Assembly (NCBI RefSeq): GCF_020085105.1
Contig: NC_058047.1
Location: forward strand, 22,028,001 to 22,092,000
DNA: 64,000 nt
Direction: 5' to 3'
Source: Siniperca chuatsi
Taxonomy: Eukaryota; Chordata; Actinopteri; Centrarchiformes; Sinipercidae
The notes beneath the pieces are model-generated. The model searched no databases. It was not told the origin of the DNA and saw only the letters and a program-made list of their open reading frames with translations. Of this stretch, positions 11,001 through 21,700 are shown piece after piece; within the stretch, counting starts at the first letter, position 1, and every line of letters begins with the position of its first letter. A program made the position numbers and the translations under genes.

Positions 11001-14000
11001 TTGAATCGAAAACTTTGAACAGGGGAATGTTTGTCATTTTGTGAGAAAAAATTACTTAAATGATAAATCAGTTATCAAAATAGCTCCAGATAAATTTTAT
11101 GTCGATCGAATAATTAATGAATAAATAAATTATTTCAGCTATATTCAACATATATAAGACAAACACACACAAAAGGACTCAGTGCAACTGCTCACCGCTG
11201 AGTTCTGGGTTGCTGGAGTCCAGTGTCTGGATATAGATGGTGTAGTGTGTGATGAAGCCTCTCCGCTGGTCTACAGGCAGCTCGTCCCACTGGATCCAGA
11301 TCCATCTGGCCTTGTGGACCAGTGCGGACATTTTGGGACCAGACACTGGCTCTGAAACACATACAATGAGACAGAGAGAGGATGATGGCTGTAGACTGTC
11401 CATTGAGTACATAAATGTCAAATGTATCTGTATGTATCTGATGCTTTCGTCTTTAAATTTCAAATTGTAGGAATGAACTGTTTTTGGGACCTGTGGAGTA
11501 TATGAATCTTACTCTGTTCTTTGGAGTAGACCAGACCGGATGATGGAGCACTAACACCTCTGGTGGTCACAGCATACAGAGAGATATTGTACCTCACACC
11601 TGCAGTCAGACCTGAAACAATACAGGAAAACTAAACACTCTCATCATGAACTCCACAATATTTCACAAACATTCAACTTTGCTTATGAACTTTGGCTTCA
11701 GCTGTATTAAGAGTATCATATTCATTTTAAACAGTTAAACAATTTTGTTATTGAAATTATACAAGCACAAACTAGTGTAATTCACAAACGTCCCACAAGA
11801 GGCCACTGTTTTATCTCAGTTGAAACCCATGTGTCTATATTTATAAATGTTTTGTGCCATGTTACGGTTAAAACATTTTGTAGCTTTTTTTTATATGCCA
11901 AGCTTTGTTTTATTTTACCATGCGTGCGTGTGTATGTGTGTGTGCGTGCGTGTGTGTGTGTGTGTGTGTTTCTGTGTGTGGATCTGTGTTGTCTCTCTGT
12001 GCCTGTTAGCGTTCTGTACCTGTGACAGATGTGTTGTTTTGATCTTTAGCCAGTTTTTGCCACTGCAGCTGTGCCACAGGTACACTTGTCCATTCTAACA
12101 CATAATGCAGCAGTTTTCCTCCAGATGTTAACCAGTATTTGTCCCCTGGTGACAACCAGGAGACGGACACAGCACTGCCATTAGCTGCAGGAGCCAACTT
12201 CCTCAAAACAGGTCCAAAATCACCTAAACAGATAGACATCAAGTAAGGATTACACTTTATTAGGCTTTTTCCTGCTTTTTTCTTTACAACTCAAACAACT
12301 TTTCCTATGTTTTGTCTTCTGTGTCTAATATTTGTGTACCTGAGTGTCTGAGTGGCACATCCGCTGGTGGAGATGTCCCATACAAGGTGACAGCACTGAT
12401 GCTCAGTGCCTGGACATCTGCTGGTACCTGAACTGAACACTGGCTCAAAGCAGCATGACAGGTCACTTCCTGTTTCTGGCCATTACCAAGAAAGATCTTG
12501 TACTGTTGCACCTCACGACTGTAATCTTCTGGAGATGGAGGCTAGGAAAGAAGTCCACTTATCACTTTACTTTTCGACATCATTCAGTAAGTACATTTTA
12601 AAGGAATATTTTGACGGTTATTTGCTTTCTTGCCAGGAGTTAGATGAGAAGATTGATACCACTGTCTTATCTGTCAATGAAATATGAACCCACAGCCACC
12701 AGATGGTTAGCTTAGCTTAACATAAAGACTTGAAACAGGGTGAAACAGCTAGCCTGGCTCAGTCCAAAGGTAACAAAATCTACCTACCAGCACCTCTAAC
12801 GCTCATTAATTAACAAGTTAACAACAATCTCTTATGTTTAATCCGCACAAAAACGTGTAAAAACAACAAGTTGTGGTTTCATGGGGGGTTATGTGAGTAT
12901 TTCTTTCCAGCAGGTCACTGCCAAGAGACATGCAGACATTTAAGTGGTAGCAATCTTTTCATCTAACTCTTGGCAAGAAATTTTCTGGTATTTGGTGTAC
13001 ATTTGTATTACAAAATGGGCAGTATCAATATAAAAGCCAGAGCTAATGAATAGCTTTGATACATTACCTTCCACAAAACTGTCACCATCGGCAACCCATT
13101 CGCCCCCTGACTGCCTAACATGCTCCACACATGCAACTGCTGAGATGGACCTAAAGATAAGTTTAACCACAAGTTGTGGGGTTTGTTTGAGTGATGACAA
13201 ACTCTCACATCATCACATTCAGATTGCCTTTGATACATGATAAGTAAGAATTGTGGGCTTGCCTTTTCCAGGGCTTTTCCCCCTCACAGATAGGCTCCAT
13301 ATGCTGCAGAACGATCTTCTGCTGGAGGTCGACCTGCACATGAAGCTGGGCGTGTTGATATGTGTCAGTCCTGATGTTGAGTTACATGTTCTCATCTGGA
13401 ACTCATATTCAGTCAGAGGCTTCAGGCCGGCCACTTGTATCAGACCCTCACTGAGCTCCGTTCCCTCTCCCACTTCCTAAAAAACATCAAAAGATTAGCT
13501 CATCCGCACACTGCCTGATTAAGGCTGATGCTTCAAATAACCGCAAAGCTATCACGGTGTCATAACACCACTTTACCCAAGAGCCATTATCTGCGCGGAG
13601 CCTGACATCAGATCTGAGATGATCTGAAGATTCAGAGGTTTTCCAATGCAACATGGCTGCTGCGGAGTTATTCCCAAACTCTATCTGCATAATACGAGGG
13701 GTCTCTGGTATCACTGCAATACAAAAGAACATAGGAGTAACGTTCACACGAGTGACATTGATTGTCCAGTGGGATGAGCTTACAGCACACCCACATGATA
13801 CAAACAATAAAACAGTAGTGACTAATTCAGTAATGACTCAAAATGTCAGTGCTGTTGCAATTGATGTTTAAAACTTAGCCTTGGCCCAAGTGGGCCAGTT
13901 GTTCACCTCAAAGAGATGTTGCAAAAATAGGGAAACTGTTTGCTGATAGCAAGGTCAAATGAGTCAAACTGTGACGATAGAACAACTTTCTAAACACAGT

Positions 14001-15583
14001 TCACAGGATGACTCATTTCTCAAGAAAATACTTGATAATTCAGATTTCTATAATCTTTTTAAAGTGTGTTTATGTAGATGCACACTCACTCATAAAGAGT
14101 GTTACAGAAATGAGAGCTTACCTATATCCTTTACACAGAGGATGAATAGATCCGACTGCGATGCTCCAAAGTGGTTGTAAGCAGTGATAATCAACTGGTA
14201 TTGCGTGTTTTCATCTATCATTGATCGTGGTATGCTGATTTCTTCAGCATCCTGGATCTGATGTAACAGTATCTGGGTCTCATTTTCTCTGATAATAAAA
14301 CACGCGTTAAAAATATATATAAAGCATATATTGACAGTGAGAAAAGAAGGCAACAGCTTAATTTGACCTAAACATAACACCATACCTGTTGACTGAAACG
14401 TTGTAGGTAGTAGGGAGGTATGTTTCCTGTCCTCTCTCCCATGTGCAGTGTGTAAAATCTGAGCTCCTTGTCATTTCACAGATAATATTTTCAGGTTTAT
14501 CTGGAGGGACTTTTAAGGGCAGAGGACGGAAAACAAAATAGAAAATTAATTGTAATTTTTTTGTATGCCTGCTGTCCTGCCTGTGTTTCCTTTGTTTTCT
14601 GCCACACTACAGCTCATTGACAAAAAGTGTGCTATTACTTTTATGTTTTACATTTATGTTTGTACGTAGTTTTGTATTTGCACATAAATTCCCTTCAGGA
14701 AATATCACCTTTTCTTTTTTATTCATACAATCCTACATTCATATAACTGTAGACATGAGAGCCAACTGTACGTACGCCCGCCATATAAGTCCTGTCCATT
14801 GACAATCTCAGTCAGCTGATCTTTCGTCCGCTTGCAGAGTACCATAGATTGTGGCATCTTGACATTGAACAGATTGAATATCATCGTGGTGCAGTTGACT
14901 TTCTTCCAAGGAGCCACGATCTTACCATTCAGCTCCAGGGATATTTTGAACCTGGAAGACAGTATAACATAACTGCATCTGAAAAAAACAGAGTAACATT
15001 TTTGACATATCTGAACAAATTTGACACATAAACATAGGTACAGAAGACGATACGTCATATTGTATCATACTATATCTTATCATATTTCTACCATTCCTAC
15101 CCCTGTTTACATTCTCTGACGTGGCAGTACACTGTCAGGTTTGCGCCTATGAGGAAGAGTGGAGCTGGTTCTACTGTCAGGTAGCCAAGGCCATTGAAGC
15201 GCTGGGAGCCAGCAGGGAGCAGAGGGCAGCCTGTCCAGAAAAGACAGACACACAGGTGTTCATAGCAGCACTGTCCAAGACTGAGGAATTATGTTTGGTT
15301 TTCAAAGTATGATTTAAATTAGATGGTACAAACATGTTTAAATCCCAAATGCACTGATGCTGGCAGGGATACGAATCTGTGACACAAACTATCCTCTCTC
15401 TTCACATTTTTACTGTCAGTTGTTTAGAGCTCCAAATCACAAAAGCTACCAAACTGTTAAACAGTTTTCTCACTAAATCAGTGACTGAACTGCACCAGAT
15501 AGATTGATACAGTAATACTCACGCTTGATGGAAAAACTGAGAAGTATAATAATGAGTCTCCAGATGGTTGAGTAGAGATTCAT
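7142..15583 (-). CDS. il23r: Interleukin-23 receptor
   Basis: Ligand-specific signalling chain of the IL-23 receptor, a type I plasma-membrane protein. Sixteen coding exons phase perfectly (910 aa): 15583-15523, 15230-15101, 14978-14776, 14509-14386, 14288-14122, 13713-13577, 13476-13263, 13150-13068, 12541-12340, 12223-12020, 11611-11513, 11351-11196, 9270-9130, 8908-8821, 8303-8213, 7774-7142. Order: signal peptide (1-20), Ig-like domain with YLTVEPAPLFLIGANLTVYC (about 35-130), D2 with CTWERGQETYL, D3, three further FNIII modules D4-D6 (about 346-641), membrane segment with LVIVLVFIITLFVAII, box1-like SWGPAWFDENLPKP, and a 210-residue tail. The tail has SYKPQ and YFPQ, both matching human IL23R GYKPQ and TYFPQ (STAT3-type YxxQ sites); these fix the identity. 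The D3 WSXWS site reads CSIWS. Human IL23R has 629 aa and lacks D4-D6. Exon 7 uses a GC donor. il12rb2 follows downstream. Confidence 0.92.
7984..8094 (+). repeat. (TATC)n tetranucleotide microsatellite with (TA)n tail
   Basis: About 25 uninterrupted TATC units followed by a short TA run, in the il23r intron just upstream of the last coding exon. A long, pure array like this is likely polymorphic. The ORF of YLSI repeats across it is an artefact of the repeat. Confidence 0.97.
11927..11971 (+). repeat. (TG)n microsatellite, slightly impure
   Basis: TG-rich run with a few GC interruptions in the il23r intron between coding exons 10 and 11. Confidence 0.85.
12626..12980. mobile_element. Non-autonomous element with about 38-bp terminal inverted repeats
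   Basis: The left end TTTCTTGCCAGGAGTTAGAT and the right end, read on the other strand (TTTCTTGCCAAGAGTTAGAT), match over about 38 bp with a few mismatches. The interior (GGTTAGCTTAGCTTAACATAAAG, CAGCTAGCCTGGCTC) is a phrase I recognise from a high-copy percomorph repeat. There is no coding capacity. It sits in il23r intron 8, 88 bp from coding exon 8. Confidence 0.8.
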
Positions 15584-18500
15584 CTCAGCTCATCTTTCTT
15601 AATCTCTTAGAACCCACTCAGCATGACTCAGCAGCTGTAAAGAAAAGTTATTCTTATCAGAAGGCACAACGTAATTAACATTTAATTAGTAATTTTTTAT
15701 CATTTTACAACACAAGGTTGTATAATGAAATAAAAGGTTGTAGTCCCTTCATGCTGCACACATAGAACACAACAGATAATTAAATTTATATTAAAATAGG
15801 GTAACATATAAAATAAATAAAACAACATATACAGTTATTTATATACATAGCCTACACTTATACACCCAGGAAATAATTCGTCTGGTGGAATGTAAACAGC
15901 AGACAGAGATAGTGATGATAATATGGTTTTCATCTTCACATAAAAAGCTCGACATTTGGGAGACAGCTTCTGTCCACTTTGCCTGCGTTTGAGCACCAAG
16001 CATCACTGATGTAAACAGAGTCCTCCTCCTTTCATCTAGCCGGAGTCTTGCGCCCTGTCAGCGGAACATGGTCCGCTTGTCGAGTGCTTGATCTGCACAA
16101 GGTACCCTTTAGCGTTTTTATGGGACGCACAGAGGCTGCCAGAAAGCCTTAAGGATATCAGGTGACGTTGTGTGTATGACAAGCGACATAAAGAGCGAGA
16201 AAGTCCGACCACAAACACAGGACTTTACACGGGGTTCGTATTCCGTGTGAAACTAAAAGTTAACTTTGAGTTATTTAAAGTTATAAGTTACCTTACAAGT
16301 CGTCACGTGACTTCCTAATACCTAACCAAGAAGTTTCTGAAGGCTCTCCCACAGACGCTAAAAGGCGCTAAAGGGTACCATGTTGTCAGTACAATGACCA
16401 GGGGCGCGACAGTCTCTGATTCCCGTTGTTTGGTCAGACTGAGTCCCATTTCGTCCAGACCAGACATTAGCCAGGAGCAGCCTTAGTCCAAGCTGGGCCA
16501 GCATAGCCCCTATTCCGGGTCTCTTTCCTCTCCTCCTGGGGCGATCACAGCAGCCGCAGTGGTGCCTGGTCCTGTTGATCTGGCTCAAGGTCTGCTGCTT
16601 TTTAATCCAAACCCCGGCTTCCTTTTCTGATGACGACGATGATGATGTACTACTGTCATAGGTAATACATGTTTCAGCAATAAAGCAAAAATATGAGGAA
16701 CAAAAAAAAAAACATGAAAAACAAGAATGAGTTTGAAGGAGCTACAGGCCGCAGCATCTCCATGTGCAGCCGTTGCCATAGTCAAAACGTCCTGTTCTAG
16801 TTGAACAATGTTGGCTTAGCCCTTTAAATCAAATCAGACATGTTTCAATGAACAAAAGCAGGAAAAAAGAACAGATATTCTCATAATAAATCACCAAATA
16901 TTTCTTTCTAAAAAATACTTTCATGTTTACCTCAGCCATCTGTGTACAGGAGATGCTCTGGCTAACATAAGGAGGACATCCTGTTCTGTTGAACTTCTCA
17001 TCTTTTCAAGTGAATGTTTGGGTCTGATAACATTTACAGAAGCACAGGCAGCTCCAGTCATAGTAGCTCTGTGACAGATGCACCGTGGCAGATAAGAGTA
17101 AAGACATTAATGTCACTGCGTGATCCTGCAGATACCGCTGAGATTAACTGAGATTAACATGCATTGCATCAAATCTAAACATCTGAGTTTGAAATTACGT
17201 TAATTCGACATTTTCTTTTTTATCAAAGATCCCACAAACTAAGTTATGTAGTTCCGCTCAGATAAAGCTCACCAGAATTTCATGCTGTCTGCGTGCCTTT
17301 GTAGTGCCTTCACGGTTTTCTTATCAAGGTACAATCCAACAAGTTTTTAGCCAGAGTTAGGCTACGTCTTCCTCCGATGACTTGCTTTGTGAGATGCATG
17401 TGACTTAAGTGATCTCTTTTGTGTGAATAACACATCTTAAAGAGGCCAGTGACCTAGTTTGAGGGTATTTTGGAAAACGCAGAAACTTTGAACATGAGCT
17501 TCAGTACTTTGGTGCCCTACTTTCGTATCACCACAAGGGTTCAGTTGACGCCAGTGTGCTGAGTACCTGCTCTCATTAAGCGTGCCTCTCTTAGCAGAAA
17601 ATCAAGGGATCAACCCAACATCTAACATACTGTGACATCAATTTTTACTTTGAAAAACATGCTGACCGTAGCTTCACAGTAACCTCATTATGTTTGTTTC
17701 CATTGGTCCTGACACTTCTGAGGGTTTTATTTTTACAGTAAACCTCTAAATGTGCAGATGCAGTGAACAGCAAGGCAAACAGTTGATTCATATTACATCA
17801 AAAACATTACAGTATAATTCACTGTTGTCTCTGAACTGACAATACATATACATGGTCTGCCTTTTAAGTAGTTAGATTGGTAAAACAAACTTACACTTTT
17901 AGTCTGAAAGAGGTCACTTCACATGAAAAACAAAAAATCGGCCCATATCTTTTCTTTTTTAGCTGGTTGCTTACGGTTACAGTCCCTCAGAGTGTCGACT
18001 GTGTTTGAGGAAAAGTAAGCACAGACTGACTTTCTCAAGCTACCCTAGATTTTGTGATTTCCTTTCGCTGGTTATTTTCCATTTCTAACTTCAAAAGCTT
18101 TACAGGGAAAACCCAGACGTTAGAGGGTGTGTGTGTACATTTGATGATAAAAGAGACTTCAAGCTTTGGGTTTGTTAATTTTTAGAACTGACATGTGTGC
18201 ATATAAAAGGTCAAAGGTTCAATTTAAGAAAAAAAGCTCAAAGTGCTACTTTTTATATGTAAAGACTGCCTGAAGGGTATTCTCTATTTTGAGTGTTTTT
18301 CTCACCTGCCAAACCTCAGTGAAACCACAGTGTAAAGATGAAAACACAGTGGTCTGAATGAGAAGCGTGAAATAAATTTCAACATCATTTATTTACACAC
18401 ACAGAAGGTTTTAGCAAATCTGACAAATCCAATGTGCAGTGGAAAGGAAAGTAGGAAAATAGTTCTCTGTGATTAAAAAAAAAAGTTTCAGGATTTTATT

Positions 18501-18708
18501 GCATATTTGAATACATTAATAATATAAAAAGGTTTATAGAAAAGGCCTATTGATTAAGAAGAAAAATACTTCCAAATTATGTTTTACTCACACTGTAGGA
18601 AAATAACAATATAGCAGATATTCTTGATGTATTACAAGATAAATGTAGTCAAACACAGTGATTCATTGTGTTGTGAAACAGATGGTTCAGTTTGGGACAG
18701 TTGGTGGT
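15584..18708. other. Spacer between il23r and CYP2 gene A
   Basis: Contains the 5' flank of il23r (both neighbours are on the minus strand) and the 3' flank of CYP2 gene A. The part at 16020-16620 is richer in CpG than its surroundings and may hold the il23r promoter or a 5' UTR exon. Two minus-strand ORFs there (16036-16218, 16358-16588) show no family I recognise. The rest, 16800-18700, shows no gene or clear repeat. A TTTATT, read as AATAAA on the minus strand, lies near 18494 and could serve CYP2 gene A. Confidence 0.5.
16302..16311. promoter_or_regulatory. Palindromic GTCACGTGAC E-box
   Basis: A perfect 10-bp palindrome matching the USF/TFE-type E-box. It lies 0.7 kb upstream of the il23r ATG, beside the CpG-rich stretch. 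A regulatory role is inference from the motif and position only. Confidence 0.35.
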
Positions 18709-21700
18709 TTATCGTGGTACGGCACAGAGGCGGTAAGGTTTGGGACACCGAGTGGCTCCTAATGTGAACTCCAGACTGGGCTGCTCTCTAGCAGATGCTG
18801 AGAAAGAAAACCTCTGAAGGAGGGAGGTAAAGAAGAGGAATAACTCCATCCTGGCCAGCTGCTCCCCGAGACACACACGCTTACCTGAGAACGCACGATA
18901 CAACAGATGAGTTGTATTCACACAATTTTTAAAAGGGATTCACTTTGGCCATATAATATTGGTGCAGTTCAGAGTCTGAAACAACCAAAGAATAGTAGGT
19001 AATAGTAAGACATGGACCCTGATCCCCTCCCAATTATGGTAATCAGTTAGACAGGCTTGATTGGTTTGAGCAACACATAACTGAGTTTTAGAGGCTTGTA
19101 ACTACTGACTAACCTGCTGAAAAAGGAAGGAAGGCCTCTCTCTTCCTAAATTTGGCGTCCTGATCCAGAAAATGTTGAGGGTTGAAGGTGTGTGGAGTTT
19201 CCCACATCGACTCATCATGTAGAACCGAGTTCAGTGTGGGCAGGATTATGGTGCCCTGAGGAAATGCCATTAATGTAAACGGTAATTCACAATTGAGCAA
19301 AATTAATATAAACGGTAATTCACAATTAAGCAAACATGGACCAGAATTTCTTAAAGTGCTCCAAAAAAAATGGACATTTGATCTTCTACAATTGTATGAC
19401 AACTGGGTTGATTAAAATCCTGATATGATCAAAAGCTCTAGAAGAGCTACTAAATGGACTTTGTAGTATGATTATTTTGTCAAATTACAAGGTGTAAAAA
19501 AACCTGGTAAGTAATTTCTCCATGAATTTTCCTCAGTATAACATGGGTTTCGAACAAATGTCTTACCTTACAGGCAGATATTGGTTATTCAGTTCATATC
19601 AATCCAGTATAAAAATCAACGTGCAGATTTGGTTTACTTTTTATTAAAGTATGAAACCAGGGACTGGTTTAAAAACCATTGTTGATTCATTCCAGTGTTT
19701 GTGGGAAAAGGATGGTTTTTGAGTTGGTGGCCGAGAAACACTGCATTCAAAAGCTATGCTGCCAGAAAGTCCAACTTAGAAAACAAACAATAAGCAAAAT
19801 GCTCACAGGAATCAATTCTTTCTCACATGTGTACCTTTGGGATTGTGTACTTGTCGAGCGTGGTGTCCTTGTTCGCCATGTGGACCACATTCAGTGGGAC
19901 GATGTTGCCCATTCTCTGGATTTCATGGATGACTGCATCAGTATAGGGCAAGTTTTCTCTGTCAGTCACAGAGGGCTGTCTGGATGAACCAATGACAGTA
20001 TCTATCTCAGCCTGGACTCTCTCTGCACACAGTGAAAACAGGAAACAATGTGAGTCTGTGTACTGCATAGACGACTGAGGGGGAAATGATGTGCAACACA
20101 TCCGACACACTTACTCTCACAATACAGGATTGACCTGTGAGAGACCCTTGATACTAAAATGTCATGTCAAGAAGCTTACAAAACCAGTAGGCATGGGGCG
20201 GGAAAGATATTACTCACACACACACACACACACACACCTTGTATGTCAGGGTAGTAGATCATGTATAGCAGTCCCCAGTGTAAAGTAGTGGCAGTAGTTT
20301 CAGTTCCAGCACCAAACAGGTCCAGAGTGCAAACACTCAAATTTTTTAAATCAAAACCAGAATCGTTGTCCTCCTCCTATCAATAATACAAAAGACAATT
20401 TCTAGTATCAGCTGACATATTTCATTAGAAAATGCAAAGAGAACAAACACAATACAGACACATAAAAACACTCACCTCTCCCATCTCTGTGAGGAAGCTG
20501 TCAATGTAGTCTCTCGGTGAGGAGGGGTCAAGGCTTTCTCTGTGTTCTTTGATCTTGATTTCTATGAAGTCAATTATCTTTTGTGTCAGAGTGACTATCC
20601 TCTGGTGAGGTCCGGGCAGCCACTTCATCAGCCAGGGCAATGTGTTATAAACCTACAGAGCATGAAGACAGCAATATAAAATTACATATACTGTGATAGA
20701 GAATTTTATTGTTATTTATCATCACATTTTCAAAACTCTAAACACAATTAACACAACATCCGTCTGTTGTGGACCTTACCGTTAACACAATTCATGTTGT
20801 TTTCACAGAATATGCAGTCAATTAACACGTTTCTAAAATGCTTACATTTTCTTTACATACAAGCTTACCCAATACCAAAATTATGATTCTTTCTTGTCTT
20901 ATTTACAAATGCTTGCAAACAGCATGCAGAAATGAAAATCTTAAATATAGTATAAAGCCTCTTCTTCTGCAACAACAGCAACTCAAAGGCTATATTGAAA
21001 CAGCTGATAAGCATTTTTAAATGAACAGCATATTGAAACATTGAGAAATAGCTGATAGACCATCCACAGCTGATTCCAATCTCAATTGGAAACATAGTCA
21101 GGTGTTGAAGTTCTTTCAATTACATGGACATAATAAGTAAAAAGGGGACTTTTTGGATTGGTTTTGTTCAGTGTGGATACAGAACAACACAGAGGAGCAG
21201 AGAGAGAAAAATTAATGTCTGGACAAGGGAGACAAATAGTTGGACCAACAAGAGCGATAGCTGGACCAGAGAGGAGTATCTGGACCGGGGAGAGGAGTAG
21301 TAGACCAGGACATGGGAGAAGGAAAGGTAGGGCGAGTGGAGTAAGAACGCATGGTGGTTCAAAGGAGAGTAAGAGCTGTTGTCACTGATAAAACAAGAGC
21401 TACCATCATAGACCATGTGATAAACCAAGGTCTATCACTGAGAGAGGCTGGTGAAAGAGTCCAGCCTAATCTCTGTCGGTCAGCCGTGGCTTCCATTATC
21501 TGGAATTTTCAACAAACCAACAGGTAAGTAATGCATTTCACAGGGCTTCTTATATCATTACTGTTGCTATGTCCCACAGTAACTGTAGGCCACCAGTCCC
21601 AATGCTAATACATATGTTGTATTTTTGTTCCTCTGAAGGACGCAACGTCTTCCTACCTCTGGGAGAAGAGGAAAGCTCCTCAGTGAAGACCAAGAGCATG

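Noticed and set aside
16358-16785. Minus-strand ORFs in the CpG-rich stretch
   Set aside because: Low-complexity, Arg/His-rich products typical of GC-rich non-coding DNA; no homology recognised.
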